Assembly (NCBI RefSeq): GCF_901709675.1
Contig: NC_051088.1
Location: 19,628,693-19,692,692 of the forward strand
DNA: 64,000 bases
Reading direction: 5' to 3'
Origin: Syngnathus acus
Lineage: Eukaryota > Chordata > Actinopteri > Syngnathiformes > Syngnathidae
The first letter of the stretch is position 1. Each line of letters opens with the position of its first letter. The notes beneath the pieces were generated by a model. That model was not told the DNA's origin. It made no database searches and was given only the letters and a program-made list of their open reading frames with translations. A program made the position numbers and the translations under genes. Shown here one piece after another: positions 37,701 to 49,330 of the stretch.

Positions 37701-39813
37701 CGCTCTCCTTCGTCCCACTCATGCACACCCACTCAGAATTTTTGTAAGGGTCTTTTTTTGTTGTTGTTCCTCGATCATTGATGGATGGTACCTAGCAGTG
37801 TTGAGGTTCATAGATTTTGGTATCATTTTTATACTTTTCATTGTGTGCTGTAGAACCCAGCTCCTGGCCTCCAGGCATACAAGCCAACCCCTAAATACCT
37901 CGAAAGCGATGTGGACTTTCACCTCTGCCCGTTGCCTCGGTAAATGTTTCCTCCTGAGTACCATTGCAGCAACAGTCTTCCATAGTAGGGACCTGCTTAC
38001 TCCACAGCATAATCTTTGTACTCTATCCATAGTTATTCATCGCCTGCAGGCCACACAAGTGGGATGGAGTCACAAAGCTTACAAATGCAAACTCTGGACC
38101 CAAAGGTAAATTGCATATTTTATTTGTCTTGAGCTTTAAGTTAAACCATCTGGAATACTTCACTTCAAAGCTTCCTTTCTTTATAATAGGGAGCAATCAC
38201 AGGGTTGAAGACATGGGACAATTTCGATTTGGTAACTGCATCATGTGTGTCCAGACAGGCTGCTCTAACCAGCAACATTCTGCATGGGTAGGTAACCGAG
38301 TCTCCATCGGGACTGAATAATACCAGTGGCGGCATCAGTAACATCATTAACAATAGCATTATTATTACCTTAGTTTCTCAAAATTAACATATCTTTTTGA
38401 ACAAAATAAATAATTCTAAATCAGAGAGGGGGGGGATAATATACATATAGTAGGTTTAAGAAAAAGCATGAAAATTGGTCACATTGTCTTGGTGTGACGG
38501 GAATAACTCAGGGTTGTAAAACCAAAAAAATATATTTAATGTCTAATCTTCAGAAATTATATATGATCAATAATGGGTATGGACTTAATTCTCCCACAGA
38601 CCGAAAGACGGATTAATATGTTCCCCACAAGCATTTTTCGCGTGCCCAACATACGGTTTACTTCCCATCTTTGTCCTCTAAGAGCCTTATATATCTTTCG
38701 ATAAGTATGTTCAGTAAAATGCTCTGTGATATACCCCCTACAACACCTTCTCCACAAACATCATTTCTGGAACTCACATACTATGACAAGTACTGCACAA
38801 AGGGGCATTTTAAGTGGACTGGGTGCTATTTTATGCCCATTAAATGTGGAATCCATTGGTTCACATGTTACACTATATAGATTGGATTTTTTATACCCTA
38901 TACCAGGGGTGTCAAACTCATTTTTTCCGCGGGCCGCCTTGTAGTCATAGCTTCTTTCGGAGGGCCATTAAGACTGTCAACCCAAATAAATGTATGAGCA
39001 ACTCATATTATATACAGTAAAAGCTACAAAACTAACTGACAAATAACTCGTTTTCAAATCATACGAGTAAAAACTGGTCAAATATTAAAAAAATATATAT
39101 ATTATTAAAAGTGAAGACAATTTACAATTCTAGTAATGACACACGAATTTGATGCACAATTTGTCTTCGCGGGCCACATAAAATGATGTGGCGGGCTGTA
39201 TCTGGCCCCCGGGCCATGAGTTTGACACCTGTGCCCTATACAGTTCTTCCACATTAAAAATGCAAATAAATACTCAACTGAACTGAAACAAACTTCTTAG
39301 TAAAAGTGCATGTGAAGAGGCAGAAAGTATAACGCTTTCATTCAGTTTAACCATCCCTCAAAGTGCTTTTAGGCGATTGTAGTTTTATCTCCACTGTTCA
39401 AACACAGCGGTTGAAAGTCCTTTCATCTAAGTGAGGCCCAGTGGATATCTGTCCTTCGTTCTGTCACGTATGGTCCAGCTCTTCTTCATCAATCAAGATG
39501 CATTATTCTGTATGTCCTTCAGTTCTGCCAATTATAATAAAGACGTCCTTCCTATGACATCACCTGCTGCTTTCGCCCAGCCTCCTGCTTATCTTTCTGG
39601 ATGTACAGACAAAAGGTAAACACACCGGTGATTGATCTTCTAGTTTGAAGCCTTATTTGGTCTCAATCCATATCTTTCTCAACATATTACCTTTTATTTT
39701 CATGTAAAAATGCCTCTCTGCATCCCATAATATGGACTGTGTCTGCACACAGATGTGAAGTGACGCTAACACCAGAGATGATCAAAAGAGTATTCCTTTC
39801 TGGGTTCCACTGA
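31727..39813 (+). CDS. cfap221: Cilia and flagella associated protein 221 (23 coding exons)
   Basis: Central-apparatus (C1d) protein needed for motile cilia beating, also known as PCDP1. Reconstructed coding exons: 31727-31817, 31960-32060, 32319-32405, 32478-32573, 32658-32758, 32857-32960, 33312-33471, 33822-33930, 34091-34220, 34299-34386, 34681-34768, 34889-34978, 35624-35719, 35890-35977, 36126-36217, 37237-37314, 37437-37544, 37624-37743, 37854-37939, 38050-38105, 38194-38287, 39523-39615, 39753-39813. Phases agree throughout; 738 aa (human about 840). Similarity to the mammalian protein: VPNHLLESK, IPVHAYPV, GVIPANGKSKITITF (ASH/MSP-like β-domains), LQVHLGKDP, KRFQQAAR, FNPAPGL, TPEMIK. 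The start is the first Met after an in-frame TGA in exon 1. Exon 33822 is chosen by phase over AG at 33837; exon 38194 over AG at 38189 because it gives ITGLKTWDNFDLV. The donor at 36217 (GTTGGT) is weak. The C-terminus after TPEMIK is shorter than in mammals. Confidence 0.92.
34995..35085 (-). mobile_element. SINE head fragment, reversed
   Basis: On the minus strand it reads a tRNA-like head (GGTTAGCACGTCCGCC-type) and the following GTTCAGAGG text. It lies in a cfap221 intron. Only the head region is present. Confidence 0.65.
35722..35780 (+). repeat. CA repeat followed by CT run
   Basis: A short interrupted CA microsatellite followed by CTCTCTCT, directly after the donor of the cfap221 exon ending at 35719. 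Confidence 0.85.
36283..36380 (+). repeat. Short dispersed repeat, copy 2
   Basis: Second copy of the unit seen at 20411 (AAAGTCTGCTTTATTGTCAA, then GACACACAAA and ATCGAAATTACG). It sits in a cfap221 intron. Confidence 0.65.
38904..39233. mobile_element. hAT-type MITE with 8-bp TSD, second copy
   Basis: Terminal repeats CAGGGGTGTCAAACTCA and the reverse complement of CACAGGTGTCAAACTCA. Flanks are CCCTATAC at 38896-38903 and again at 39234-39241, an exact 8-bp duplication. It lies in the long cfap221 intron between exons ending 38287 and starting 39523. Confidence 0.92.
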
Positions 39814-41964
39814 CAACCTTCCATAGGGGAAGCACCTGGTGAGCCTGCTAACATGATTTATTGTACTGTATGTTCCAGTCACAAAGACAAAAGAGCTTTT
39901 ATTTGGACCCTTGAATGATTCTATTCACACAACTACAGTACTTCCTCTACGATAAATAGGCATTCATTTTAGTACAGATACGTCCAGGACTGGCCAAATA
40001 GGAACATTGCGTCTTTTTTGGATAAACCATACTCTACGTCGATAACGCAAATGAATGACTTGAATCCTCCTAATGAAATATGCTACATAATGCTGCTTTT
40101 ATTTATGTGATACATTTTGTTTCTTGCAGAGAAACATGTTACTGTAAAAATATACGGCAACAAAAAAAAAACATTCCATCCATTTTCAACACCACTTATC
40201 CTGTTCAGGGTTGCGGGTGGTGTCTGACAATGAAATATTTATTTGATAGTACACCGATTTCAGCCACTCTATTTTATATTTACAGCTCATAGATAGATTG
40301 CTAAAGATTGAGTCCTAAAGCTGGGTTGCTCTGTGACAGGCACCAAAGGAATCATCTAGTCTGGGTTCCGACAGATGAGGAAACTGAAGACCCCAGTGAT
40401 TTTCACAAGACCGACTAGCACCCCTCACACACGATTTTTGCACACTTTTACAGTAATAAAAAAAAAAGATGCTTTTTTCAAGGGTACAACTGAATGATGT
40501 CTCTAGTCATTTAAAAACTCACGGGTTGGGTGTTATTTCAGCACGAAAGAGGCGGGTGGTCCATTAGCTACTTTTCCTCACCCCTAGAGGGAACTCCAAC
40601 TCAGTTATAGACCCGAAAGAACAGCATTGGCATAAATTGCTTTGGCATTTGCTTGGATCCACATGCGAAACCCTTCGGCAAAGATTCACTTCATTCAAAA
40701 GACACAGGCAGCTAGAAAGTAAAACGCCATTGAGAAACCTGTTATATTATTAACATGAAGTCATATCTTTACTTGTCTGCACTTGACGTGTGTTCCAAGG
40801 CAAGCAAGAGTAGCTGCATATTTCATGAAAACCACAGCAGACATTTACTCAAGTCATACGATTCTGCCATAGTAGATATAAGCAAAAAAAGCGAGACAAT
40901 AATAGTCGCTCAGTATCATTATTTCACACAGCTGCAAGCATCTAGTACTAGCCAATATTTTACGACTGTTTTTGTTGTGACACTCAACAGTGGAATGTGC
41001 ATTTTATCCAGTAAGTCAGCACAGACCACAGCATGTGTTGCGTCAGCCAGTATTATTATTGCCATCCTGATTGAAAACACAGGTACACCAATCTTCACTT
41101 ATCCCAAATAATAATTCTTTCCAAGCTATTCATACCGCCATCCATTTGTTTTCTGTGCCATTTATTCTGTTCAATGCCGCAGGGAAGCTGGAGTCTATTC
41201 CAGCTGAGACATAACCCCGGACTGATCACCTGTCAATCACAGGACTGACACTAGGTAGGATAGGTTCACATTGAAGCTCAATTTAGATTTTTTTTTCCCA
41301 CCTGCGACGCATAATCAGTTTTTTTTTCATGCAGTGCAAACAGTACAATTTATTTTGTTCAAATGCGACCTGGCCTCTTTTGTATGTAGATATAAATTGG
41401 ACATGCGTCTGCAATATAAATGCTCATCTGCACCTAGACGTCACTAAAATACTCCACGTGAGTGGGAGGAGGGGGAGTGCTCCGTAGACTACTGACATCG
41501 TCCGCGAATCTGCAAAGTTGTTTTAAGTAACAATTATTGTCTTAACGTTTGACTTCAATTGAATCCCGCTTGAAAAAATGAAGCATAAAGTGGACAATGA
41601 CGTGACATCATCTTTAGTCGACGTCTCCATTGAATGAGGAGACGAGGTGTGTCGCCTCATCCCCCCAAATTAATTCTAGCTGATTCCACCTCGCAACTTT
41701 GGCGATATGAGATGTAAAATCATTTCCTTGTAGCCGTGCCACCGAGTTCAAGTGTCAGCATTACACTGATGGCCTTGTTTATATTGCTTCTACATGTAGC
41801 TTTAACAACACAAGGATGAATCCAGAACTGCTGCTGCTTTTAAACGCCTACTTAGAACAACAAAAGCAAACATAAACTTTGCATAAATAAAAAGACAATA
41901 ATTCCAGACTTTTTCCTCAGTCTTTCCAAAGATGCATCAAACAAATTAGGATGTTATGGTTTGA
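39814..41964. other. Intergenic DNA with eroded SINE tails
   Basis: SINE-tail text (CCATCCATTTTCAACACC; GGAGTCTATTCCAGCTGA) appears at about 40170-40230 and 41139-41280. The 118-codon frame at 40755-41111 starts with ATG but resembles no known family. TMEM177, the next gene in mammals, is not seen. Confidence 0.45.
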
Positions 41965-42262
41965 ACTTCAGAAAGACGGTTTGTATTAAACAGTTAGGGT
42001 TAGCAAAATCTCCCAAGCATGTTGGAAAATGTGTTATGGTCTGATGAAAACAAAATTGAACTTGATGACAAGTATGTTTAACACATAAGCACAAGCACAG
42101 CACTGCTCGTGATCAAAAGAAAACCATATCTACAGTAAAGGATGGTTGTGGCAGCAGCATGCTTTCAGGTTGTTTTTCCTTCAGCTGGAACTAGAGCCTT
42201 AGACAAGGATGAGGGAAATTATCAGTAGTTCATAACGGTCAGTGTTCCCACAAAACCCGTAG
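41965..42262 (+). mobile_element. Tc1/mariner transposase remnant
   Basis: Contains GGAAAATGTGTTATGGTCTG followed by ATGAAAAC (the WSDE region of Tc1 transposases), then GGTTGTGGCAGCAGCATGCT and TTCAGCTGGAACTAGAGCCT, text typical of fish Tc1 copies. Short, frame-broken and without terminal repeats, so dead. Confidence 0.8.
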
Positions 42263-44550
42263 GCTTCTCTCGAAAACAAGAAAAAAATATTAGAAAAAAG
42301 CCAAGCAACTTCAGTTGTGCTGCTTTAAGTCGTGGATCGATGTGCTAACCCCCATTTAACATGAGCTTGCATGTGATTAATTCTGAACACACCGCAACCA
42401 CAGTTTGTTTATTTTCCCTCTTGAAAGACTTTAAAAATAGCAACGACTTTCTATTGAGTTGCACAGTTTACATTGATGGTGGAACAAAGTTATGAAATGA
42501 TTGATCGCGATGATTGATTTAGTTTTTTAAACGTACAAAACCTGGGATGTGAACAGGTGTTGGCAGATGAGCAATTTTGCTTATCAATAACTTAATTTGA
42601 GGAGCAACTTCTTAATTATAAGGCACTATTTTTTGTATATTTATCACAGAGACCTGAAGCAAGGGCTGCATTAGGGGGCATGATGGCCACCTGGTATTTT
42701 GGGATTTTCCTGAACGGCAGCATTACTGCCGTCTGAAATTGTGCCGCATCACTGCCACTCCAATGACACAATTTGTCAAAAGAACATGGGCACCATTAAT
42801 CTGTGCAACAGAAACATTAGTCATTACCTGAAAATTAGCTTATTACCTGCAAACTCTGCGTCCGTAACCAATGTCGAGACGTGACGGTTTTATAACTGTC
42901 AGGCGGAGATGGAATGGAATAGATTCTCTCCTCGTCTCGCTTGTGGAGTGGAAGCTGAGTGCGGATCCCAACAAATGTGCAATGCAACGTCCTAATTGGT
43001 GGCTTAGGAGGGATGGGCCCAATCAAAACATCACGGGAAAGAACAGTGTCAAAGACTCTCAAGTACTGATGAGCCAGGTGACCTTTAGGCTTTGGTTCAA
43101 TCAAAGCCCAAATTGTAAGTGAGCATGTGCTTGCATTTGAGTTGACCTTCAGTGGAGGCACCAGTAGATGTACTTAGCCTCGAATGGAGCTTGATAGACA
43201 TAACCCCAAATATTCTGCTCAGGAGAGAGCAATGTCATTTTTACCTCTTGTTCTTCAAAGATGGCAGCCTGTAGGTCAATTTTGCACCGTCGAGGAGTCT
43301 AAAAGAGTAAACAGGACTTGTGGACTAGAAAGCTCGTTGTTCTCTGCCCCACAGTCAAGAGATAAGACAGCATTCATTGAGCCATCTGCTTTTTTGATCT
43401 CACTTGTGCATCTTTAACAAAATCCCTTCCTAGGGAGGACTTGCATCTATTTTGAGATGTTTTGCTTTGAATATTAACACCCCCACTTTCCTTTTGAGGT
43501 GGAGATTAAAAGCAACGTTAGGGCCAAAGCCCGATTCGCTACAGCTTCCAGGCATATATTGGACTTCTTCACCAATTGTCATAATATCTGCACTCTTTTA
43601 AACACTATTTAGTTTCAGTGTTACTTTTATAAATGTACTGTATTAGCTATGTTTCATTTGACCATAAAAAAATGTATCCTGAAATGTAATTGAAGTCAAA
43701 GCTATGCGGATAATGTTGTTGAAACAGAGATGAAAGAAGCTGACCTGACTGAGCTTGAGGATGAAAGTATTTGGGATGACAGTTGAGCAGTGGAAATGTT
43801 GCTTGTCATGTAAGCAGACGTTTCATGTGAATATGCCTCTGAGTTTTTCTGACGGTTGAATGACTCAAAGTGCGGGAAGCAGAGTACAGTGACTCCATAA
43901 TGCTTTTGCTCCATTTTCTCCTCCAGCCATAGGAATTTCCATTCTGCTCTTTGTGGCCACGGCAAACACGTCAGGTCACCGTAAACAAAACGAGATGGAC
44001 ATGACACACCACACGGGGACAGGATGGGTACACATGACACAAATTGTCCGGGATTCAGCAGCCCCCCCACCCCCATGGGCAGCCACAGATACCACGATAA
44101 ATGGTATCTGGAATATGGAACAAATGGGGCTGCAGTGGCATAAGAGTTGCATGTTTACTGGCAGAGATCTTTCTCCAAACATTGTCTATCCCTCCAGTGA
44201 GGGACCAAGTGAGGAGTATTGCTTCAAACAAAATTAAGCGCTGTATAAAAGTCTTGTGAAAACAACAACATAACAGAATCAGACAGTCATTATGAGCTGC
44301 TTGTTTATGGCTAATTAGCTCACTAACCCCCCTGCACAAACACAGTGAAGTTACAAGTTCTAAGCCCGTTGCAATTATAGAACTAAAAAAGCCCATTGAA
44401 TTCCCATTTGTAAATATGTGTCGGTGCTCTTACTAAAAATACAGTTTCTCTGCATTTGTATTGCTTGTATGCATTTTTTTTCGCATTCGGCAGCAAATTG
44501 AAATGATACTCAGATGAGTAATTAGGACACACGCAGAGAACTCTTCTCTC
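42263..44550. other. Intergenic DNA, nothing recognised
   Basis: Unique-looking non-coding sequence. The 42860-43090 stretch is rather GC-balanced and could be a conserved element. Several short open frames have no family resemblance. Confidence 0.35.
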
Positions 44551-45102
44551 ATGCGTTTTTCTAACTGTGGCAAAAAAAAAACCAACACACATTTTGTCAA
44601 CAATCCTTTCTGTATAAAATCATTATACGTGACGATTTTTTGTGACATGTATCCAATTGAATTTCGCTCAACCTCTACTCTAGTCAATTTTCTTTGCTTG
44701 GCCACCGCAATTGCAAATCAATCGACATCCAGTATTTCACCTTGTGTCGTCTTAATATTTATCCAAAACGGAACCAAAATTCATTGTCCCATCCTCAGTG
44801 GTAGTCCTGATTTGTTTTACCTGTTAGCTGTTGTCATTTTGTTTGCACCATTTGCGAGGTTTGTGTTCTATTTAGTGACCACATCTGTTATCTCAACGCT
44901 AATACATTTTGGGGTCAAGCAAATTGAGGATCCTCCTGCATGTTCTATCAAAGGTATACCAAACAAACTCCACATTGATTATGAGTTTGCTAATTGTCGA
45001 ACACCTGCAATCAAACTTGACGTTCCAAAACCTATCCCAATATTAACCAAAAATGCTTTTGAGTTTGACAGTCCAGGCCGATTTGCTGTTCCTTGGTCTT
45101 AA
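44551..45102 (+). CDS. Unrecognised 183-codon ORF (doubtful)
   Basis: ATG-initiated frame of 183 codons with a hydrophobic middle (LFYLLAVVILFAPFARFVFYLV, about residues 88-109, long enough for one membrane span). It resembles no family I know. No splice partner, upstream CpG-rich promoter or poly(A) signal is evident. In AT-rich DNA of this amount such a frame can occur by chance. Listed because it is the longest unexplained open frame in the window. Confidence 0.15.
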   Translation: MRFSNCGKKKTNTHFVNNPFCIKSLYVTIFCDMYPIEFRSTSTLVNFLCLATAIANQSTSSISPCVVLIFIQNGTKIHCPILSGSPDLFYLLAVVILFAPFARFVFYLVTTSVISTLIHFGVKQIEDPPACSIKGIPNKLHIDYEFANCRTPAIKLDVPKPIPILTKNAFEFDSPGRFAVPWS

Positions 45103-47458
45103 ATCATTGGGAACAACACAGCGGCTCATTTAGGATTTGAACCATAATGGAAATAGTTTACAGGTTTCTACCTCATGATGTCACTCATGAATTTTAAGAA
45201 GCTGCAACTCCAAAAGCTCTGAAATATTTTTAAAATATAACCATTCTTCACAGTACCGGCAATTTAAAAATGTATACCCTTTTTCTTTCCTGGAGCGCCC
45301 GATCTGCACTGGACTTGGTTTGTGACGAGAGTGAAAGTTTGCACTGAGTGTGAAAGAATAGCTGCTGGGGAAACTTGAGTATACTTCCTTCCCTGCAACT
45401 TTGCATCTCATTAGGGCGGTGTGCAGCTCATTTGCATTTGTTTTAACAAGATATACCTGAAGATGACATGTCCATTCAACTATTCTTCATGTCAACCCCA
45501 GCACGCACTGAGCATCAATTCTGATTCTGCCTTTAGCTCTGTTCAGGTTTTATTTGACGATAACAGCGAGTGTTACTAAGAGAGCTTCATCTCGGCGGCC
45601 TCCGGCGGACGTCACCCAGCCACAAATGCGCCAAATCAGCCGACAACTCGATTTAACCCTGACACTCAATTTCACTATCATCTAATCTGCAGAGCCTCGT
45701 GACGACAGGAGGCACCATCTTGTGAAGCGCTGCCCTTAATGGCGCGTTGACGCATACGCTTGCGGGATGAGGTCACCCTCCCCTTAAGAGAGTAGCGCGA
45801 GAGGCTGCGGAAAGGTCAGAAAAACTGTGCAAGAAGGCAGTGCAGTGGAGTACATGTGTCAAGGCTGGCTCTTCTTCTACTATACGGGATATTTTTTATA
45901 CATTGCAGAAGCAGCTCCAAGATTCACAAAAGGTGATAGTCCAAAAGGACTCCACGTCTTGTTCTGATCCCAGATGAAATTCTGCTGGCATGCTTACAGC
46001 AGTGGCAGATGAATTTAAGATATATGCGAGGCTTTCAATTAAAATACGTACTATAGAACTGCCTATGTGGGATCGCTAAAAAAAAAAAAATACATGATAT
46101 ATTCCTGACTTTTTTTCTGTTGTTCCAGCTGTGTGTGTGACTATGCAGCATGTTAACAACCTTGCTGCTGATTATAGTTTGTTCCTGTGATGGTTATGCA
46201 CATCAGGCATCTGACCAGCCTTTGGGTCACAAGCTCAAAATTTTCATCACTCCAATATCAGACAGGGTCAGTTTCCTGAGTGCTAACATAGATTTGTAGA
46301 ATGGATGCAAGTGTACTCCCAGAGCTCTGAGTGCGGCCGGGACTCCTGGCTCCTTCCGCATGTGCAGAAAGCTTCACTAATGGTTTGTTGCTGGGCTGTA
46401 ACTTGGATGGATTGTTTGTGACTCCCATGCCCTCAAAATCAGTTACATGTTTCCAAAACTAGATTCCAAAACCCTTGGAGTGCTGTGTAAAAAATATCAT
46501 CTGTGAATTAAAACTTTTCCAATCTCATTAATTTACAACTTTCACTTTCAATGAGTCCGACCCAAATATACTCAAAACACCAGGGTCAAAAAGAGAATTA
46601 AAGTGTGACATTATGTGACATTTTTGTCAAAAATAAAACCATTTGGGGAAAACAAATCAGTTCACGCAATGCCAGTCATTCATCGATGTACGTACATAAA
46701 CTTGCTGCCTATCACTGAATTCTCCAGTGCACCATGCACATACCCGACATTTAAAGGTTTGTATCATCATCTCTAGGGTGCCCACAAAATGAGGAAACAG
46801 TTGCATGTAAACATAAAACTTTAACACTCTGTACCAATGAAATAAAGTACAGTGTAGTTCCTACAAAACACACGCCAGGCAAAAACATCATATTGAATCT
46901 GATGTATGCATTTCAAGTTGTCCTATTTGAAATATGCTTTTGATTATTTATCAAACGAGCATAGAATCACTTCTCCCTTAGAAGTTATGGAATGTGGGGA
47001 AAAAAAATGAATAAAGACTTTTAGCTTCGCCTTTGAGACCTACCAATATCAATGCACACATGCATTTCGTTAATAAGCACATGCTTCAATATCTTTCACC
47101 TATTATCATGCTATTCACGCTGCTGTGAACACACGTGTACACGTAACCACCCCGTTTCAGAATTCCATTATGAAAGCAGAATTGTGTGTATGCATGCGTG
47201 CGTGTGTCCTCGTGTGTATCAGCCACCAACCATCAGTGGTATTTATTGCGCAGACCTTCTGGTAAAAACCCTGTGAGATGAAATATTGATTTCCCAACCA
47301 CACTATCACTCTCACACTCTACGTCTGCCCTCCTAATAAAACTTCAACCTCTGAGTCGATTTCATAGCATTTTGTGTCCTTTAGTGTACCTTATAAAGAA
47401 AAGGTTGCTCTAATTGACCTTTGACCTCTACGTTTACCAAGCCACCTGTGAGAGTTAC
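45103..47458. other. Intergenic DNA before the tRNA array
   Basis: GC-richer patch at about 45590-45830 (CTCGGCGGCCTCCGGCGGAC) may be a regulatory element or an unannotated promoter. Otherwise AT-rich with no gene. A short Tc1-like end (GTATCTCACAAAAGTGAGTA) follows at 47460. Confidence 0.35.
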
Positions 47459-47459
47459 G

Positions 47460-47520
47460 GTATCTCACAAAAGTGAGTACAGTTTTAGCATTTTTATAAA
47501 TGTTTCATCTTTCCTTGGCA
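47460..47520 (+). mobile_element. Fragment of a Tc1-like element end
   Basis: GTATCTCACAAAAGTGAGTA is the start of a widely dispersed vertebrate Tc1-like repeat. Only about 60 bp remain, ending at the border of the tRNA array. Confidence 0.45.
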
Positions 47521-47554
47521 CAGCTCCTCGGCTCGATCCACACTATCTCCATGT
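47521..47554 (+). pseudogene. tRNA-Ala 3' half fragment
   Basis: CTCCTCGGCTCGATCCACAC then TATCTCCA, the T arm and 3' acceptor only. It matches the reversed copy at 55707-55778, which has the same mutated T arm. Confidence 0.75.
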
Positions 47555-47626
47555 TTTGGTAGCTCAATCGTAGGCCGGTTGGGGTTAGACGTTAGGGTGT
47601 AGGGTTCAGGTTGAGGCTAAGGACAT

Positions 47627-47698
47627 GGGGATGTAGCTCAGTGGTAGAGCGCATGCTTCGCATGCATGAGGTCCTGGGATCGTTCCCCAGCATCTCCA
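47627..47698 (+). tRNA. tRNA-Ala (CGC)
   Basis: All stems pair; anticodon loop TTCGCAT. T loop is ATCGTTC instead of ATCGATC. Its flanks mirror those of the copy at 55560-55631. Confidence 0.88.
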
Positions 47699-47794
47699 TG
47701 TTTTGCTAGCTCAATCTGGATAGTCTGATTTTGAGTTGGGAATCGCATAGAACCGCCGTGGCGGCTGGGGACCATCCACTTGCACTTTGCAGTT

Positions 47795-47866
47795 GGGGAT
47801 GTAGGTCAGTGGTAGAGCGTATTCTTTGCATGCACGAGGTCCTCGGATCAATCCCCAGCACTTCCA
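47795..47866 (+). pseudogene. tRNA-Ala (TGC) pseudogene
   Basis: Anticodon loop TTTGCAT, but the anticodon stem TATTC/GCACG no longer pairs, the D stem has GGTC and the T stem is CTCGG. Probably inactive. Confidence 0.75.
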
Positions 47867-47879
47867 TGTTTTGGTTGCT

Positions 47880-48030
47880 CAGTCGGTTAAGGCTTTCGGT
47901 TAGGGTTAGGGTTAAATTTTAGGTTTAGGATTTAGGGTTAGAGATTAGGGTAAAGGGTTAAGGTTAGGGTTTAGAGTTAGTGGTTAAGGTTAGGGGTTCG
48001 GGTAAGGTTTAGGGGTTAGGTGTTAGGGTC
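47880..48030 (+). repeat. Telomere-like TTAGGG block
   Basis: Degenerate GGTTAGGGTTA-type units, G-rich strand on top. Everywhere right of 50 kb the C-rich strand is on top, in step with the reversed tRNA genes. Confidence 0.9.
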
Positions 48031-48168
48031 TCTATGTCCTGGTAGCTTAATCTGAATAGATTACCTGTCTGTTGTTGAGTTACCGATGCATGCAAACTTT
48101 CACATGCAATCGTACTAGAAGCACCTATCTAATGGTGGCAGGGAAATACTAATAGTGCATTGGCAGAT

Positions 48169-48240
48169 GGGGATGTAGCTCAGTGGTAGAGCACATGCTT
48201 AGCATGCATGAGGTCCTGGGATCGATCCCCAGCATCTCCA
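48169..48240 (+). tRNA. tRNA-Ala (AGC)
   Basis: Intact cloverleaf, loop TTAGCAT, followed by TATTTT. The upstream linker is the reverse of that beside 51312-51383. Confidence 0.92.
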
Positions 48241-48353
48241 TATTTTGGTAGCTCAATCTGAATAGATTACTTGTTTCAACTTGTTAGGCATAGTTAGGAA
48301 TCGCATAGAACCACTATGGCGGCCGGGGACAAACCACTGGCCCATTGGTGGAT

Positions 48354-48425
48354 GGGGATGTAGCTCAGTGGTAGAGCGCATGCTTAGCATGCAAGAGGTC
48401 CTGGGCTCAATCCCCAGCAACTCCA
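48354..48425 (+). tRNA. tRNA-Ala (AGC), slightly decayed
   Basis: Loop TTAGCAT. One anticodon-stem mismatch (CATGC/GCAAG) and one acceptor mismatch (CAACTCC). Transcription signals remain intact. Confidence 0.75.
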
Positions 48426-48499
48426 TCTTTTGGTAGCTCAATCTTTTAGGTCGGTTAGGGTTAGGTTTGGTTTAAGGTTTGGGTTTCAAGTAAAGCTAT

Positions 48500-48571
48500 G
48501 GGGATGTAGCTCAGTGGTAGAGAGCATCCTTCGCATGCATGAGGTCCTGGGCTCGATCCCCAGCATCTTAA
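48500..48571 (+). pseudogene. tRNA-Ala (CGC) pseudogene
   Basis: Mismatches in the D stem (GAGA), anticodon stem (CATCC) and acceptor (CATCTTA). The CATCC change is shared with the reversed copy at 49331, showing that the two are mirror duplicates. Confidence 0.8.
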
Positions 48572-48821
48572 AGTTTTGGTAGCTCAATCTTTACCGTCAC
48601 AGATCAACCAGCCAATCAGGAGGTGGGGGTGAGTGAGGGTGGGCCTGGCACTTTTCACTTTCAGTTAAGATTTGGCCATGATTTTTCCCTAATGAAGTGG
48701 CCTGTTATTAGGTACACCTGAAAATGGCGGTGTACCTAATGGAGTGTCCGTGTGATGTCACAGATCAAACAGCCAATCAGAAAGTGGGGGTGAGGGCGGG
48801 TGTGGCACTTTTCACTTAAAC

Positions 48822-49024
48822 CAGGGGTGTCAACCTCCAGTCCTCGAGGAGCCGCGTTCCAATATGTTTTCCAAGTTACCCTCGTTAAACACACCTGCGT
48901 GAAAAGATTTTGTTCATTTTCACGTTCTGCAGGAGCTAAAACTTTTCACGCAGCTGCACTTAACGAGGGAATCTTGGAAAACATGTTGGAATGCGGCCCC
49001 AAGGACTAGAGCTTGACACCTGTG
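48822..49024. mobile_element. Palindromic hAT-like MITE, copy 1
   Basis: CAGGGGTGTCAACCTCCAGT at the left and TTGACACCTGTG at the right, with long inner arms containing GTTTTCCAAGTTACCCTCGT and its reversed form. Diverged relative of the two copies at 50419 and 52447. Confidence 0.8.
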
Positions 49025-49147
49025 ACCTTTGATTCATTCAACGATTCGTTTGAACGAATCTTTTGAGAGAACTGATTCTAAAGATTCAGTTCACTTAAAA
49101 GAACTGTAATGTGATGTGATGTCACTAATGTGTGCGGATGTTCCGTG

Positions 49148-49180
49148 CGCTCTACACTGTCGACTCGACAGTGTAGAGCG
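49148..49180. repeat. Perfect 16-bp palindrome
   Basis: CGCTCTACACTGTCGA, one spacer base, then its exact reverse complement. It sits within the spacer of the inverted duplication, beside other short inverted repeats (about 49043-49098), and is probably part of a MITE. Confidence 0.92.
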
Positions 49181-49330
49181 AATACTCCTTGTGCACACTC
49201 TTCCAGTGATACCGCCACCAACTGCAGTGGATGTCTTGGGGCCAAATCATAAATGAAAGTGAAAAGTGCCACACCCGCCCTCCTGATTGGCTGGTTGATC
49301 TGTGACGGTAAAGATTGCGCTACCAAAACA

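Larger units (their letters stand above)
48572..49330. repeat. Centre of inverted duplication
   Basis: The text CCGTCACAGATCAACCAGCC with AATCAGGAGG at about 48593-48625 recurs reversed at about 49285-49315, so the flanking arms are inverted copies. A third direct copy lies at 48757-48819. Between the arms are a palindromic MITE (48822-49024) and further inverted repeats. Confidence 0.85.
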
